64,000 nt of DNA from Streptomyces sp. KMM 9044 (lineage in GTDB: Bacteria > Actinomycetota > Actinomycetes > Streptomycetales > Streptomycetaceae), in NCBI RefSeq assembly GCF_024701375.2, contig NZ_CP113910.1:1488001-1552000 (forward strand), read 5' to 3'. The notes under the pieces were generated by a model. It was not told the DNA's origin. It did not search any database and saw only the letters and a program-made list of their open reading frames with translations. Below are positions 55,665-64,000 of this stretch, one piece after another (the first letter of the stretch is position 1; each line of letters begins with the position of its first letter). The translations under genes were made by a program, and so were the position numbers.

Positions 55665-56766
55665 GTTCCACCTGTGTAGACAAAGGACGAGGGAACGGCC
55701 GGGTTCGAGCGCTCCCGTGCTCCGGAAGCCGGCATCCGTGAAGCGGCCTGCCGTGCTCCGGACCTGGTCAGCTGCCGCCGGCCGCCGGATCCAAGCAGAG
55801 GGCTTGTACCCCCGAAGCCCTCGGGGATGCCGCCACCCGGTTTCCTCGTTCCGGGACGAAGGCCGACTGCCCCTGTGCCGGGTCTCCCCCGTTCGTTCCA
55901 CCCCCGGCGGCGCGGATCGTCCGGTTCCGACCCCGGCCGACGGACGCTTCCCCAACTGCGGTCGAGCAGGTAGGCGAACAACGCGTCCAGATCCTCGGCC
56001 GCGCCCCGCGCGAGGGGCACCCCGTGCGGACCGTGGCGCGCGGCGTCCGGATGCCGGCGCGCCTCCTCGCGGGCTGCGGCCCGCCCGCCTCCTCCACCAG
56101 CATGGCGCGTGCGCCGCCGCCGCGCCGTCCAGCAGCCCGGGCGCCTCCAGCAGCACCGCCAGTTCCCGCGCGGCCGGCATCCGGTGGGGCGGGAGCAGGC
56201 GCTGAGGATGCGTCAGCACCCAGGCTGTACCACCCGAGGCAGGGTGCACTCGGCCCAGACCGTCCTGCCGGGGCCGAGGCGGTCGCCGACGCCCCAGTCG
56301 ACGGCGAGCGCGTCGGCGAAAACCAGGCGGGGAGGTGTGGGGGCGGTCGCGGGGTGGGCCCTCGGGGCGGCGGCGAGGAGTCTGACGCGAAAGGCGGGGC
56401 TGGCGTCGTGGTTCCGGCAGTGGGCAGTCGTTCGGCGCGTAGTGGCGCTTGCATGTCGAAGACCAGCAGCATCCGCACGAGTGACACCCTCGTCCTCCTC
56501 CGGACGCGGCGCAGGAGCGCCTCCGGGCCCGGACGGCGGCTCAGTCATCCTGCGCTCCCCGCCGGGGCAACCCGCGCCCCCATCGCTCGAGCGAGCGGCG
56601 GGCACCTTCGCCGAGTACCCCGTACGACCGGGCGTGGAACCTCACCGGCCTGGTTCTGCTCCTGGCCGGCCTGGTGCCCGGTGTCCGCACCGCCCGGCCC
56701 GGCAGGCCGGATCGAGGGCTCGGGCGCTGGTGGGCGCGGGCTCCGCAGTCCCTCGGGTCCCGATGA
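55665..56766. other. Gene-poor stretch with decayed fragments
   Basis: About 1.1 kb with no intact gene. Apart from the ATPase tail listed separately, minus-strand pieces such as WVLTHPQRLLPPHRMPAARE (about 56160-56220) and GAAEDLDALFAYLLDR (about 55965-56010) look like parts of one decayed protein. I cannot name it. Confidence 0.4.
56213..56345 (-). pseudogene. C-terminal remnant of an anti-sigma-type ATPase
   Basis: The fragment RLVFADALAVDWGVGDRLGP, then GRTVWAECTLP, matches the final strand-helix of HATPase_c_2 serine kinases (pattern D-x-W-G-V...G-K-T-V-W). The N-box and G1/G2 boxes are missing. It lies near the STAS/PP2C/RsbQ cluster and could be the lost kinase of that module. Confidence 0.45.
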
Positions 56767-57120
56767 TCAGCGGGCTGTGGAGCTGGGCTTGGTGGCTGTC
56801 GGCGTGTCGGGGTGGAGGGTGAAGACTCTGTCCAGGCCGGCGATGTGCAGGATGCGGGCGGTGTTGTCGGGGACTGCGGCCAAGGCCATGCCGCCGCTCT
56901 GTTCCGTGGCCAGGTTGCGTGCCACCAGCAGAGCGGTGATGCCGCTGGAGTCGCAGAATTCCAGGCCGGCCAGATCCAGGACCAGCAGTTGCCCGGCAAC
57001 CAGGGTGAGACGGTCCAGGGCCTGACGGAGTTCGGGTGCCGTCGTGTAGTCGAGGTCCCCGGTGATTTCCAGTACGGGACCGGTGGCCGCGTCTCGGGCA
57101 GTGATCGTCAGCGGGCTCAT
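56767..57120 (-). CDS. STAS-domain anti-sigma factor antagonist
   Basis: The 117-residue protein is a single STAS domain: LTITARDAATGPVLEITGDL, QLLVLDLAGLEFCDSSGITA, VARNLATEQSGGMALAAVPD. The phospho-acceptor serine lies in FCDSSGITAL (about residue 58). When unphosphorylated, such proteins bind an RsbW-like kinase and free its sigma factor. The start overlaps the PP2C stop by ATGA, identifying the PP2C as its likely phosphatase. It is the RsbV-like end of the RsbQ/PP2C/STAS cluster. Confidence 0.9.
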   Translation of the reverse strand: MSPLTITARDAATGPVLEITGDLDYTTAPELRQALDRLTLVAGQLLVLDLAGLEFCDSSGITALLVARNLATEQSGGMALAAVPDNTARILHIAGLDRVFTLHPDTPTATKPSSTAR

Positions 57121-58340
57121 GTCAGGTCTTCACTCGTGAGGGCGGGAGACGGGGCGGGCACGCCGAGGGCGAGCAGTGCCGTGTCGTCGTCGAGTCCGTC
57201 GCCGAAGCCGTCGAGGAGCCCGGCCAGGGCGGCGACAAGGGCCTGGGGCCCCGCCGCGGGCTGTGCCGAGATGAAGGCGCGCAGGGCGTCATCGCCGTAG
57301 AGCTCGCGCTTGGGCCCGGTGCGGGCTTCGGTCAGGCCGTCGGTGTAGAGCAGCAGGGTGTCGCCGGGGAACAGCCGGGTGCGGGCGGCCGTGAACTGTG
57401 CCCGGGGCAGGGCGCCGATGAGCATGCCGTCGGGGGTGGGCAGGTAGTGCGCGGCGCCGTCGGCACGCTGGACCAGTGTGGAGGGGTGGCCGCCGGAGGC
57501 CAGGTGCACGCCGACGTGGTCACCGCCCGGGTCGAGGAGGCCGAAGACGGCGGTGCAGTACCGAGGGTCGCCGCTGGTGTACCGCTCGTGCAGCACGGTG
57601 TTCAGGGTGGTCAGTACGGTGACGGGGTCCGGGTCGTGCAGGGCGGTCGCCCGCAGGGTGTAGCGGACCAGTGAGGTGACTGCGGCGGCCTGGGGGCCCT
57701 TGCCGCACACGTCGCCGAGGAAGAACGCCCACCGGTCCGCGCCGAGGGGGAACAGGTCGTAGAAGTCTCCGCCGAGAAGATCCGGAGAGGCGGTGTGGTA
57801 GTAGGAGCCGGCTTCCAGGCCCGGAACCGCGGGCAGCTCGGCGGGCAGCAGGCTCTGCTGCAAAACGGCGAGGGCTTCCTGAAGTCGTTTGCGGTCGACC
57901 TCGGCCTGTCGGCGCGCTTCTTCGGCTTCCTGGCGTCCGCGCAGCAGTTCGGTCTCGTAGGCACGACGGTCGCGGGCGTCGAAGACCGTGGTGCGGACGA
58001 GCATCGGTCCACCGTCGTCGCTGGTCTTCACCTTCGAGGTGACAAGCACCGGCATCCGCTGCCCGTCAGCGGTTCTGATGTCCAGGGCGACGCCGCTGAC
58101 CTCGCCGTTCATCTGCAACAGCGGGGCGAAGTGCGTCTCGTGGTAGAGCTTGCCGCCCACGGTGAGCAGATCGCCGAACCGCATCCGGCCCGCCACCTGC
58201 TCCCGCGAAAGACCCAGCCACTCCAGGAGGGTGGTGTTGATCTTCGCGATGGTGCCGTCCATCAGCGTCGACAGGTAGCCGCAGGGTGCCTGTTCGTACA
58301 GCTCCTCCGCGCTGTCCTCCAGCAGGACGGTGAAAGCCAT
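57117..58340 (-). CDS. PAS-PP2C phosphatase, RsbP-like
   Basis: The 407-residue protein has a PAS domain (about 10-125: LYEQAPCGYLSTLMDGTIAK, INTTLLEWLGLSREQVAGRM), a coiled-coil linker (about 130-165, ETELLRGRQEAEEARRQAEV) and a PP2C domain (about 175-395). Its motifs are intact: GGDFYDLFP, LGDVCGKGPQAAA, LYTDGLTEARTG and DDDTALLAL. PAS-coil-PP2C is the layout of Bacillus subtilis RsbP, and the gene upstream encodes an RsbQ homologue, as in Bacillus. ATG 58340 has GGAGG upstream. It is coupled to the STAS gene. Confidence 0.87.
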   Translation of the reverse strand: MAFTVLLEDSAEELYEQAPCGYLSTLMDGTIAKINTTLLEWLGLSREQVAGRMRFGDLLTVGGKLYHETHFAPLLQMNGEVSGVALDIRTADGQRMPVLVTSKVKTSDDGGPMLVRTTVFDARDRRAYETELLRGRQEAEEARRQAEVDRKRLQEALAVLQQSLLPAELPAVPGLEAGSYYHTASPDLLGGDFYDLFPLGADRWAFFLGDVCGKGPQAAAVTSLVRYTLRATALHDPDPVTVLTTLNTVLHERYTSGDPRYCTAVFGLLDPGGDHVGVHLASGGHPSTLVQRADGAAHYLPTPDGMLIGALPRAQFTAARTRLFPGDTLLLYTDGLTEARTGPKRELYGDDALRAFISAQPAAGPQALVAALAGLLDGFGDGLDDDTALLALGVPAPSPALTSEDLT

Positions 58341-58393
58341 GTTGGTGGCCTCCGTATCCTGCTCCCCGTCCGGGCATTGACTGCCGCGGCCCA

Positions 58394-59293
58394 TCAGCCG
58401 GCCTCTTCTATGAAGTCGGTGATCGCCACCGCGGTGGCCTGTGGTGCGCTCAGTTGCGGACAGTGCCCCGTCGCCTCCAGCGTGACCAGGCGGCTGCCCG
58501 GGATCGCTTCGTTGACGTAGGCACCGACCTCGCGGGGGGCGATCGCGTCCTGCTTGCACTCCAGCACCAGCGTCGGCACCGTGACCGTCTTGAGGTCTTC
58601 GCGGCTGTCGGACAGGAACGTCGTGCGGGCGAAGACCCGCGCCATCTCCGGATCGGTCGCGCAGAACGAGGTGGTCAGCTCCTGGCCGAGTTCGGGCCGG
58701 TCCACGTTCCCCATGATGACCGGGGCCATCGCCGCCGACCAGCCCAGGTAGTTCGACTCCAGGGATTCCAACAGCTCACCGATGTCGTCCGCGCTGAACC
58801 CGCCCCGGTACCCGTCCTCATCGATGTAGCGGGGCGACGGAGCCACCATCACCAGGCGGGAGATCCGCTGGGGCGCCTTGGCCGCTGCGAGAACCCCGAC
58901 CATGGCACTGACCGAATGCCCCACGAAGATCACATCCCGCAGGTCCAGCTCCTCACAGATGTCCAAGACATCCGAGGCGTAGCCCTCCAACGAGTTGTAG
59001 CGCTGCTCGCTCCAGGCCGAAGGGTCCGAGCGGCCGGAGCCCACGTAGTCGAAGAGCACCAGCCGGAAGTCCTCGGCCAGCGTGGGGACCACCAGGCGCC
59101 ACAGATTCTGGTCACAGCCGAACCCGTGCGCCAGCAGGAGCACCGGCCCGTCCACCCGGCCGGTGACGGTGACGTTGTTCCTGCGGCGGATATCCATGCC
59201 CACCGGTTTCCCCTCACCGACGGCGGGCGAGCCGAGAGCGGGGCCACTGGTCCGGCTGTGGAGGGAACGGCCGTCCGTGGATGCGGGGTTCAT
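58394..59293 (-). CDS. rsbQ: RsbQ-type alpha/beta hydrolase
   Basis: The 299-residue protein closely follows RsbQ: HGFGCDQNLWRLVVPTLAED, VLFDYVGSGRSDPSAWSEQR, the nucleophile elbow VIFVGHSVSAMVGVLAAAKA, MVAPSPRYIDEDGYRGGFSA, and the catalytic histidine in LEATGHCPQLSAP. RsbQ supplies a small hydrophobic signal or product needed to activate RsbP under energy stress; the fold is shared with strigolactone/karrikin receptors. ATG 59293 has GAGGAAGG upstream and adds 32 residues relative to Bacillus RsbQ. MDIRRRNNVTV at 59197 is the alternative start. It lies 53 bp before the RsbP-like gene. Confidence 0.88.
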   Translation of the reverse strand: MNPASTDGRSLHSRTSGPALGSPAVGEGKPVGMDIRRRNNVTVTGRVDGPVLLLAHGFGCDQNLWRLVVPTLAEDFRLVLFDYVGSGRSDPSAWSEQRYNSLEGYASDVLDICEELDLRDVIFVGHSVSAMVGVLAAAKAPQRISRLVMVAPSPRYIDEDGYRGGFSADDIGELLESLESNYLGWSAAMAPVIMGNVDRPELGQELTTSFCATDPEMARVFARTTFLSDSREDLKTVTVPTLVLECKQDAIAPREVGAYVNEAIPGSRLVTLEATGHCPQLSAPQATAVAITDFIEEAG

Positions 59294-59537
59294 TCAGAAC
59301 CTTCCTCGATGCGGCCCGTACCAAGGAATTCCCGCCACGCAAGAGAAGTGCGGGGTTCGCAGAAACGAGCCGAATGAAATGCGAAAACAAGTCCAACCTG
59401 CAGTGAATCCGGTACGGATACAGGCGGGGGTGACCCCACGCGTGAGCTCGGGACGGGAAACGTCCGCAGCGGGGCGCCCGCACCCCGGGAGGTGTCCCCC
59501 CGCTACGAGTGCGCGCCGCCGCGAGTGCGGGTCGGCG

Positions 59538-59741
59538 TCAGGCGGGAACGATGTTCTCGGCCGTCAGGCCCTTCCGGCTCGGCGCGATGTCGAAGGTGAC
59601 CTTCTGACCTTCGAGCAATTCGTGGAAGCCCTGGGCGGCGACGTTCGAGAAGTGGGCGAACACGTCGGCGCCGCCACCGTCCTGCTCGATGAATCCGAAA
59701 CCCTTTGCCACGTTGAACCACTTTACGGTGCCAGATGCCAT
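59538..59741 (-). CDS. cspA: Cold-shock protein (CspA family)
   Basis: The 67-residue protein is one cold-shock domain: [20 protein letters not shown], then [23 protein letters not shown]1 (KGFGFI) and RNP2 (VFAHF) are intact. It binds single-stranded RNA and DNA as a chaperone. AAAGGAGG lies at ideal spacing before ATG 59741. A hairpin with a T-run lies about 100 bp upstream, and a decayed second csp copy lies about 320 bp upstream. Confidence 0.95.
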   Translation of the reverse strand: MASGTVKWFNVAKGFGFIEQDGGGADVFAHFSNVAAQGFHELLEGQKVTFDIAPSRKGLTAENIVPA

Positions 59742-59833
59742 GCCATACCTCCTTTGGGGCAGTAAGCGCACCGGGACCCGAAATGCGCGAGTATCGGATC
59801 GCCGCAATCACACCCCTCCCGGAACGACCGGAA

Positions 59834-59877
59834 ATATAAAAGCGCTCCCAACGGCTGAACGTGCCGTTCGAGGCGCT
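59834..59877 (-). terminator. Hairpin with T-rich tail upstream of cspA
   Basis: On the minus strand, AGCGC...AACGGC pairs with GCCGTT...GCGCT (59841-59877). TTTTATATTT follows. It could end transcripts coming from the merR/csp-remnant side, or act as an attenuator in the cspA leader. Confidence 0.5.
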
Positions 59878-60029
59878 TGAATGGGGAACCAGGTCTGCAA
59901 CCGATATCGACAGTAACACACCACGAAGACCGGTACATATGACATGATTCCATTCTGCTCGTTGTGGTAAAAACACTCCCGGCGCGGCACGTTTAACCCT
60001 CACCTCGCGGTCGCAGCTATTGATCCGGC

Positions 60030-60122
60030 CGGAGCGCAACGTTCCGGGAAGACCGGTCGCTGTTCACGGACACGTCAGCGCCGCCGTCATCCTGATCGAG
60101 GAAGCCGAAGCCTGACTCCTGC
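60030..60122 (-). pseudogene. Decayed CspA fragment
   Basis: The minus-strand frame reads ESGFGFLDQDDGGADVSVNS, clearly a cold-shock RNP1 region (compare [19 protein letters not shown] of the intact copy). Only about 30 codons around RNP1/RNP2 survive. The start and most of the barrel are gone. Confidence 0.7.
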
Positions 60123-60261
60123 GGCACAGCGCGGTGAACCGCGCATGCCGGCGGCGTGGGGGAAGGAGGGGTTCCGCACCATGACAGCCGACTCGGACAC
60201 CGCCCGTACGTCACGCCCCGACACCCGTATGCAGGGCCCGCCGGAACCCGGGCACGCCGCC

Positions 60262-60598
60262 TCAGGACACGGGCGGGCCGGAGGGGGCGGCGGTCCGGCG
60301 GTGTTCGGCGTTGATGCGTTGGGCTTCTTCGAGCCGGTCCTCAGAGGATGATGATGCGGCAGGCGGCCTCGACGGGGGCGCCTTGGCCGACGAGCTCCCG
60401 GGCGCGGGCGGCGATGCGCAGCCGGCAGCGGGAGTAGCGGCGGTGGCCGCCCGCAGAGCGGAGCGGGGTGATCAGTCGGACCTCTCCGACGGCACGGAGG
60501 AAGCCCTGGGTGGTGCCGAGTATCTCGGCGGCCCGGCCCATGGCGTGGGCGGAACAGTCGTCGCCGTCGAGACGGCCGAACGAGTCGTGTGCCGTCAT
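60262..60598 (-). pseudogene. MerR-type regulator truncated by a one-base insertion
   Basis: From ATG 60598 (GAGAGG upstream) the frame gives FGRLDGDDCSAHAMGRAAEI, LGTTQGFLRAVGEVRLITPL and RSAGGHRRYSRCRLRIAARA, a MerR winged helix. It stops after AACRIIIL at 60341. Removing one T at about 60345 restores EDRLEEAQRINAEHRR, the family's normal coiled C-terminus, and a stop at 60262. The 85-residue truncated form may still bind DNA but would dimerise poorly. It reads toward the csp fragments. Confidence 0.75.
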
Positions 60599-61844
60599 CG
60601 CACCTCTCTGCGAAACGCGTGGAGGGGCCCTGGCGCCGTACTGGCACCAGGGCCCCGAAGGAACTGCTACACCATCTGCCGGCCCTGATACTGCACCGGC
60701 CCTCTGTTTCCGCGGACCCGACCTGAACGCTGCCGGGGGTGCGGGGATCGCGGTTGCTCGACCGGAGACCACCTCACTGTCGATGTCCTGCGGTACCCGG
60801 GCTCAAGCCACCTGCCCGGGCGATCCTGATGGCGCCGAAGTCCTCCGTTCTTCCCTCTGAACCGATCACTTGCCAAACGGATACTGCGTACTGCTTGCAC
60901 TGCTGATACTGCGGACCACCGGCGGCCTGGGACAGCGCCACCCTCCGGCAGCCAGCCCCGTCGCCCGTCCTGCGTCTGCTCTGGCTTGGAACCCCACTGC
61001 CGGACCTCCCGGTACGCGCGTCCGCGGCCGACGCCTTTACCGAGGAACCACTGACAACCGCACTGCTGGCACTGCGCTACTGCTCACGGCGGCCCCTGAT
61101 CACTGCGGGCCACCCGGTCCGGTCGTCAGCCCCGTCACCATCCTGCGACAACCCTGGCTTCGGAACTCCACCACCGCACCGAACTGCGTGTACTGCTGCC
61201 CGGCAGTTCATCTCTGCCGGGCCCTGCTCGATCTCGGCTACAAGAGAAACCATAACCACACTGCCATCCAATGTCTACTCTCGACAGCATAGATTTTCGT
61301 GTGCCAGCCAGAGAGACAGTCGACCCCGGCCACTGTGGGGAGTACGCGACGGCCCCGCTGCAGCCGGGCCCCCACTCCGAGCGGCGCCGTGACGGACCGC
61401 GGCGGTGTCCACCACGCCACGCTCGGCACCGCTCGCCCGTACGACCTCAGCCGGGGAGGGAGAGGGGAACAACTCCGGCGGCGCCCGCCGGAGTCGCCGA
61501 CCGGGTTGCAGGCCCCGCTCAGAGGGTGGTCGGGACCGCTGGCCCAGACCTCGCCGGGCACGCCGCCACGTTCCTGCTCCAGTGCTCCAACTCGGCTCGT
61601 GGGACGCCGTTTTGATCGTGAACACCCCTCGGGTATGAGGGATGTGCCGTCTCGTCACGGGGGCGGAAGCCAATTCCGCGGACCGATATCCGGCCAGGCG
61701 ATCGAGTACCCGACTCCGGGCAACGCGTGCAGACGCACGGCCGGGATGCGGCCGTGGAGTCGCTCACCCCGTCCTCGGCCGATCCCTCCCGGCCCCGGAA
61801 CATGCTGAGCACGGGGGAGAGTACGTCCTGATACGGAACTACGA
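60599..61844. other. 1.2-kb noncoding stretch with an ACTGC-rich segment
   Basis: No gene with recognisable domains is seen in either strand. A strong imperfect hairpin lies at 60624-60656. The pentamer ACTGC occurs about 14 times between 60661 and 61268. From 61300 to 61845 I see nothing identifiable. Confidence 0.45.
60624..60656. other. Long hairpin upstream of the merR gene
   Basis: GGGGCCCTGGCGCC (60624-60637) pairs with GGCACCAGGGCCCC (60643-60656) with one mismatch and a five-base loop. There is no T-run on either side. It lies 25 bp before the merR start and could affect its leader. Confidence 0.55.
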
Positions 61845-62085
61845 CGGCATGAAGGAACGCCGAGAAATCTGCTCGGCCAGGCGCGACCGGTTCGACATCG
61901 TCGATGTGCCGCGTATGGGCTTCCCGATGGCGGACGGCCGTGGTAACCCCAACACGTCGGCCGACTACCGCGCGGTGGTCGAGGCTCTGTACACCACCGC
62001 CTGCTCCGTGCGCCCGATCGCCAAGAAGACGGGTGGACCGGACGCACACCGTCGGCCCGCTGGAGAGGCTGTGGTCCGCGGGCGC
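61845..62085 (+). pseudogene. GyrI-like domain remnant
   Basis: The frame reads DRFDIVDVPRMGFPMADGRG, then NPNTSADYRAVVEALYTTAC, matching the GyrI-like small-molecule-binding domain (pattern D-G-x-G-x-P-N-T). After about 62035 a frame change is needed to reach HTVGPLERLWSAG. The rest of the domain is missing, so it is a decayed fragment. Confidence 0.6.
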
Positions 62086-62825
62086 CCCCGCCGTCACCGT
62101 GCCGAGGGGGCACCGGGCACGGACGGCACCCGGTCCGCCGGCGTGACGGTCACGGACCTCCTGCGGGGCCGGACCGCTCGTCCTGCACTCCCGCCGCCGG
62201 TTCCACCCGCCTCCTGCCGTCGAGTTCCGCCCCGAACCGGCCGGCACCGCCGTCAGCTCGTCGTCGTCCACACAGCTCATCCCGGTCGAGGAACCGTCCG
62301 GCGCGACCGCGAGTACTCGCGGTCGGGCAGTCGCCCCAGTTCCCCGTCACGTCGCCGCGTCACGGCCAGCTGTCCGGTGAACGGTGAATCCGGGTGAGTC
62401 GACGTGCAGTGGTCGGCCGCGTCCACATCGGCGGCGCACTGCGGGATCAGGGCGAACGAGTGGAGCAGGTTCTCCGCAGCGCCGGGCCGCTCCACGAGCC
62501 GGGTGTCCCCCTGCCCGTCCGGACAGGACGACCGGTCCCCCTGGGGCTTCCACCTGTCCGGGGGCCTCGGCAGCGGCTCCAGGAGACCGACCCCGACCCC
62601 GGTGTCGGCCAGCCGGTCGCCGTCCGCCCCCGAGGCGTGCGGTGTCGGACGGACGCGTGGCCATGGGCGTCCCACACGGCGGCAGCGGACCGTTCGTCGA
62701 GTGGTCGGCCGACAGGCACATCCGTTCAGGGGCTCTGTGATGCAATGGCACCTGCCCGGCACCGGGCTTGGCGTCGGCCCCTCGCACACGTGGGACGGAG
62801 CCCTGAGCGCCAGCGAGGAGTCACC
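62086..62825. other. Intergenic region upstream of the last PP2C gene
   Basis: About 740 bases in which I recognise no gene. The part just before 62826 should hold the promoter for the PP2C gene. Confidence 0.4.
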
Positions 62826-64000
62826 GTGACCGTATGCGGGCCCGACGGAGACAGTGGGCCGGCCGTTCGTACTCCTGGGAACGGGGGTGGCCAAAGCAGG
62901 GTGATGACGTTGGCGGGGACGCTGGCGGCGGCGGAGGCCGCGGCGCCCGTAGAGTCGCTCGACGTGATCGCGCGCATGCTCAGGGAACGCCTCGGGGCCG
63001 CGTCGGTGTCGTTCCTGATCGCCGACTTCACCGGCAGCTCGGTCGTACGGCTGGGAGCCTCGAGCAGCATCGATACCGATGAGCCCGCCCGGCGCATCCC
63101 GCTGCGGGGCACCCTGTACGACGACGTGATCCGCACCCAGCGGTCGAGGGTGGAGGACAAGGGTGAGGGCGCGTTGGTGCGGATCGTCGCCCCGGTGACC
63201 AACCGGGGCGACGCCATCGGGCTCCTCGAACTGTTCCTGCCCGCGGTGCCGGACGCCGAGGTGATGCGGGAGATCGGCGAGACCGCGCACGCGCTGGCGT
63301 ACATCGTCATCGCGAACCGGTCCTTCACCGACGTGTACCAGTGGGGACGGCGCACCACTCCGCTGAGCCTGGCCGCGGAGATCCAGCACCGGCTGCTCCC
63401 GGCGTCGCTGGCGTGCGAGGCCGCCCAGTTCACGGTCTCCGGCGCGCTGGAGCCCGCCGACCACGTCGGGGGTGACACCTTCGACTACGTGATCGACCGG
63501 GACACCGTCCAGCTCTCCGTCACCGACGCCATGGGCCACGAGGTCGCCGCCGCACTGCTGGCCACCCTCCTGGTGGGCGCCCTGCGCCGGGCCCGGCGGG
63601 CCGGGGGCGACCTCGCCGAACAGGCCCGCCAGGCCGACCGGGCCATGCTGGATCACGGCCGCCAGGGCTACGTCACCGGCCAACTCCTGCGCATCAGCCT
63701 GCTCGACGGCAAGACCGAGTTCGTCAACGCCGGCCACCCCTGGCCCCTGCGTATGAGGGACGGACAGGTACAGGAGATCGTTCCAGAAGTCGATATGCCG
63801 TTCGGCTTCCAGATCCCCCACACCTACCGGATCCAGTCGCTGGATCTGCGGCCGGGTGACCGGCTGGTGATGCTCACCGACGGCATGCTGGAGCGCAACG
63901 CAGGCAGCCTCGATCTGTCGGACCTGATCGTCCGAACCCGCGGTCTGCATCCCCGCGAAGCCGCTCGCACCCTCATCACGGCGATCTCCGACGCCAGCCA
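62826..64000 (+). CDS. PP2C (SpoIIE-type) phosphatase, 3' end outside window
   Basis: GTG 62826 follows GAGGAG. The visible 391 codons give a GAF-like N-terminal domain (about 40-160: LRERLGAASVSFLIADFTGS, GEGALVRIVAPVTNRGDAIG) and most of a PP2C domain: HVGGDTFDYVID, LSVTDAMGHEVAAALLATLL, FVNAGHPWPLRM and LVMLTDGMLERN. The subfamily is the G-G-D-x-F-D/D-A-M-G-H type, with the usual second Gly replaced by Glu (GHE). The final D-D motif lies beyond the window edge. No partner gene is seen upstream. Confidence 0.85.
   Translation, partial: MTVCGPDGDSGPAVRTPGNGGGQSRVMTLAGTLAAAEAAAPVESLDVIARMLRERLGAASVSFLIADFTGSSVVRLGASSSIDTDEPARRIPLRGTLYDDVIRTQRSRVEDKGEGALVRIVAPVTNRGDAIGLLELFLPAVPDAEVMREIGETAHALAYIVIANRSFTDVYQWGRRTTPLSLAAEIQHRLLPASLACEAAQFTVSGALEPADHVGGDTFDYVIDRDTVQLSVTDAMGHEVAAALLATLLVGALRRARRAGGDLAEQARQADRAMLDHGRQGYVTGQLLRISLLDGKTEFVNAGHPWPLRMRDGQVQEIVPEVDMPFGFQIPHTYRIQSLDLRPGDRLVMLTDGMLERNAGSLDLSDLIVRTRGLHPREAARTLITAISDAS

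Noticed and set aside
62277..63950. 557-codon open frame on the minus strand
   Set aside because: It is antisense to the PP2C gene at 62826 onward, whose motifs and ribosome site are clear. The antisense product has no recognisable domain.

Overview
The window is high-GC actinobacterial DNA and almost certainly Streptomyces. The signs are GTG and TTG starts, ATGA/GTGA stop-start overlaps, DasR-type chitin regulation, SepF, DUF397/Scr1-type regulator pieces, many SpoIIE-type PP2C phosphatases and long GC-rich intergenic stretches. Insertion-sequence debris, short tandem duplications and runs of pseudogenes suggest an accessory region such as a chromosome arm. No rRNA, tRNA or CRISPR was seen.

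Layout. 1-5.2 kb: a flotillin-like protein (cut by the window edge), a small membrane protein, PucR and PaaX regulators, a DUF6299 secreted protein and an anti-sigma-type ATPase. 5.2-7.6 kb: ornithine carbamoyltransferase and arginine deiminase. 7.6-15.1 kb: an insertion-sequence island (IS982, IS630, IS1380 and DDE-type transposases). It frames three genes: a Tat-secreted protein, a small membrane protein and a frameshifted DUF1906 cell-wall-hydrolase-like protein. 15.7-20.3 kb: a PP2C phosphatase and a response regulator, convergent with a bacteriophytochrome histidine kinase. 20.6-27.6 kb: a hexanucleotide repeat, an F420-type oxidoreductase, a hypothetical gene with a duplicated 3' end, a MazG-like protein, an AAA ATPase, a SepF paralogue and a pair of CNNM/CorC-type transporters. 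27.9-33.8 kb: dasD-dasC-dasB-dasA and divergent dasR, with dre-like operators.

33.9-38.9 kb: a degenerate stretch with pseudogenes of an aldo/keto reductase, a GNAT acetyltransferase, an MFS transporter and an alpha/beta hydrolase. It also holds a 7-bp repeat array and a 167-bp triplication. An intact maa-tetR pair sits inside it, and an intact MFS gene follows. The TetR probably controls both through a shared palindrome. 40.3-46.6 kb: pectate lyase, modABC and an AraC regulator. 47-53.6 kb: a secreted peptidoglycan-binding protein, a DUF397 gene, TnpB and IS3 remnants, and a translationally coupled PP2C / B12-binding / STAS trio, then another PP2C divergent from a MarR gene. 54.4-59.3 kb: a phospholipase-D-type enzyme and an RsbQ / PAS-PP2C / STAS cluster that mirrors the Bacillus energy-stress module. 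59.5-64 kb: a cold-shock protein, a frameshifted MerR gene, a GyrI-like remnant and a further PP2C cut by the window edge.

The unifying theme is partner-switching signalling. There are five PP2C phosphatases, two STAS proteins and one intact anti-sigma-type kinase, attached to sensors that look fit for red light (phytochrome), cobalamin or light (B12 protein carrying the W-x9-EH signature) and metabolic state (RsbQ). No sigma factor lies in the window, so the outputs must act in trans. The B12/PP2C/STAS trio is the best candidate for a little-described system.
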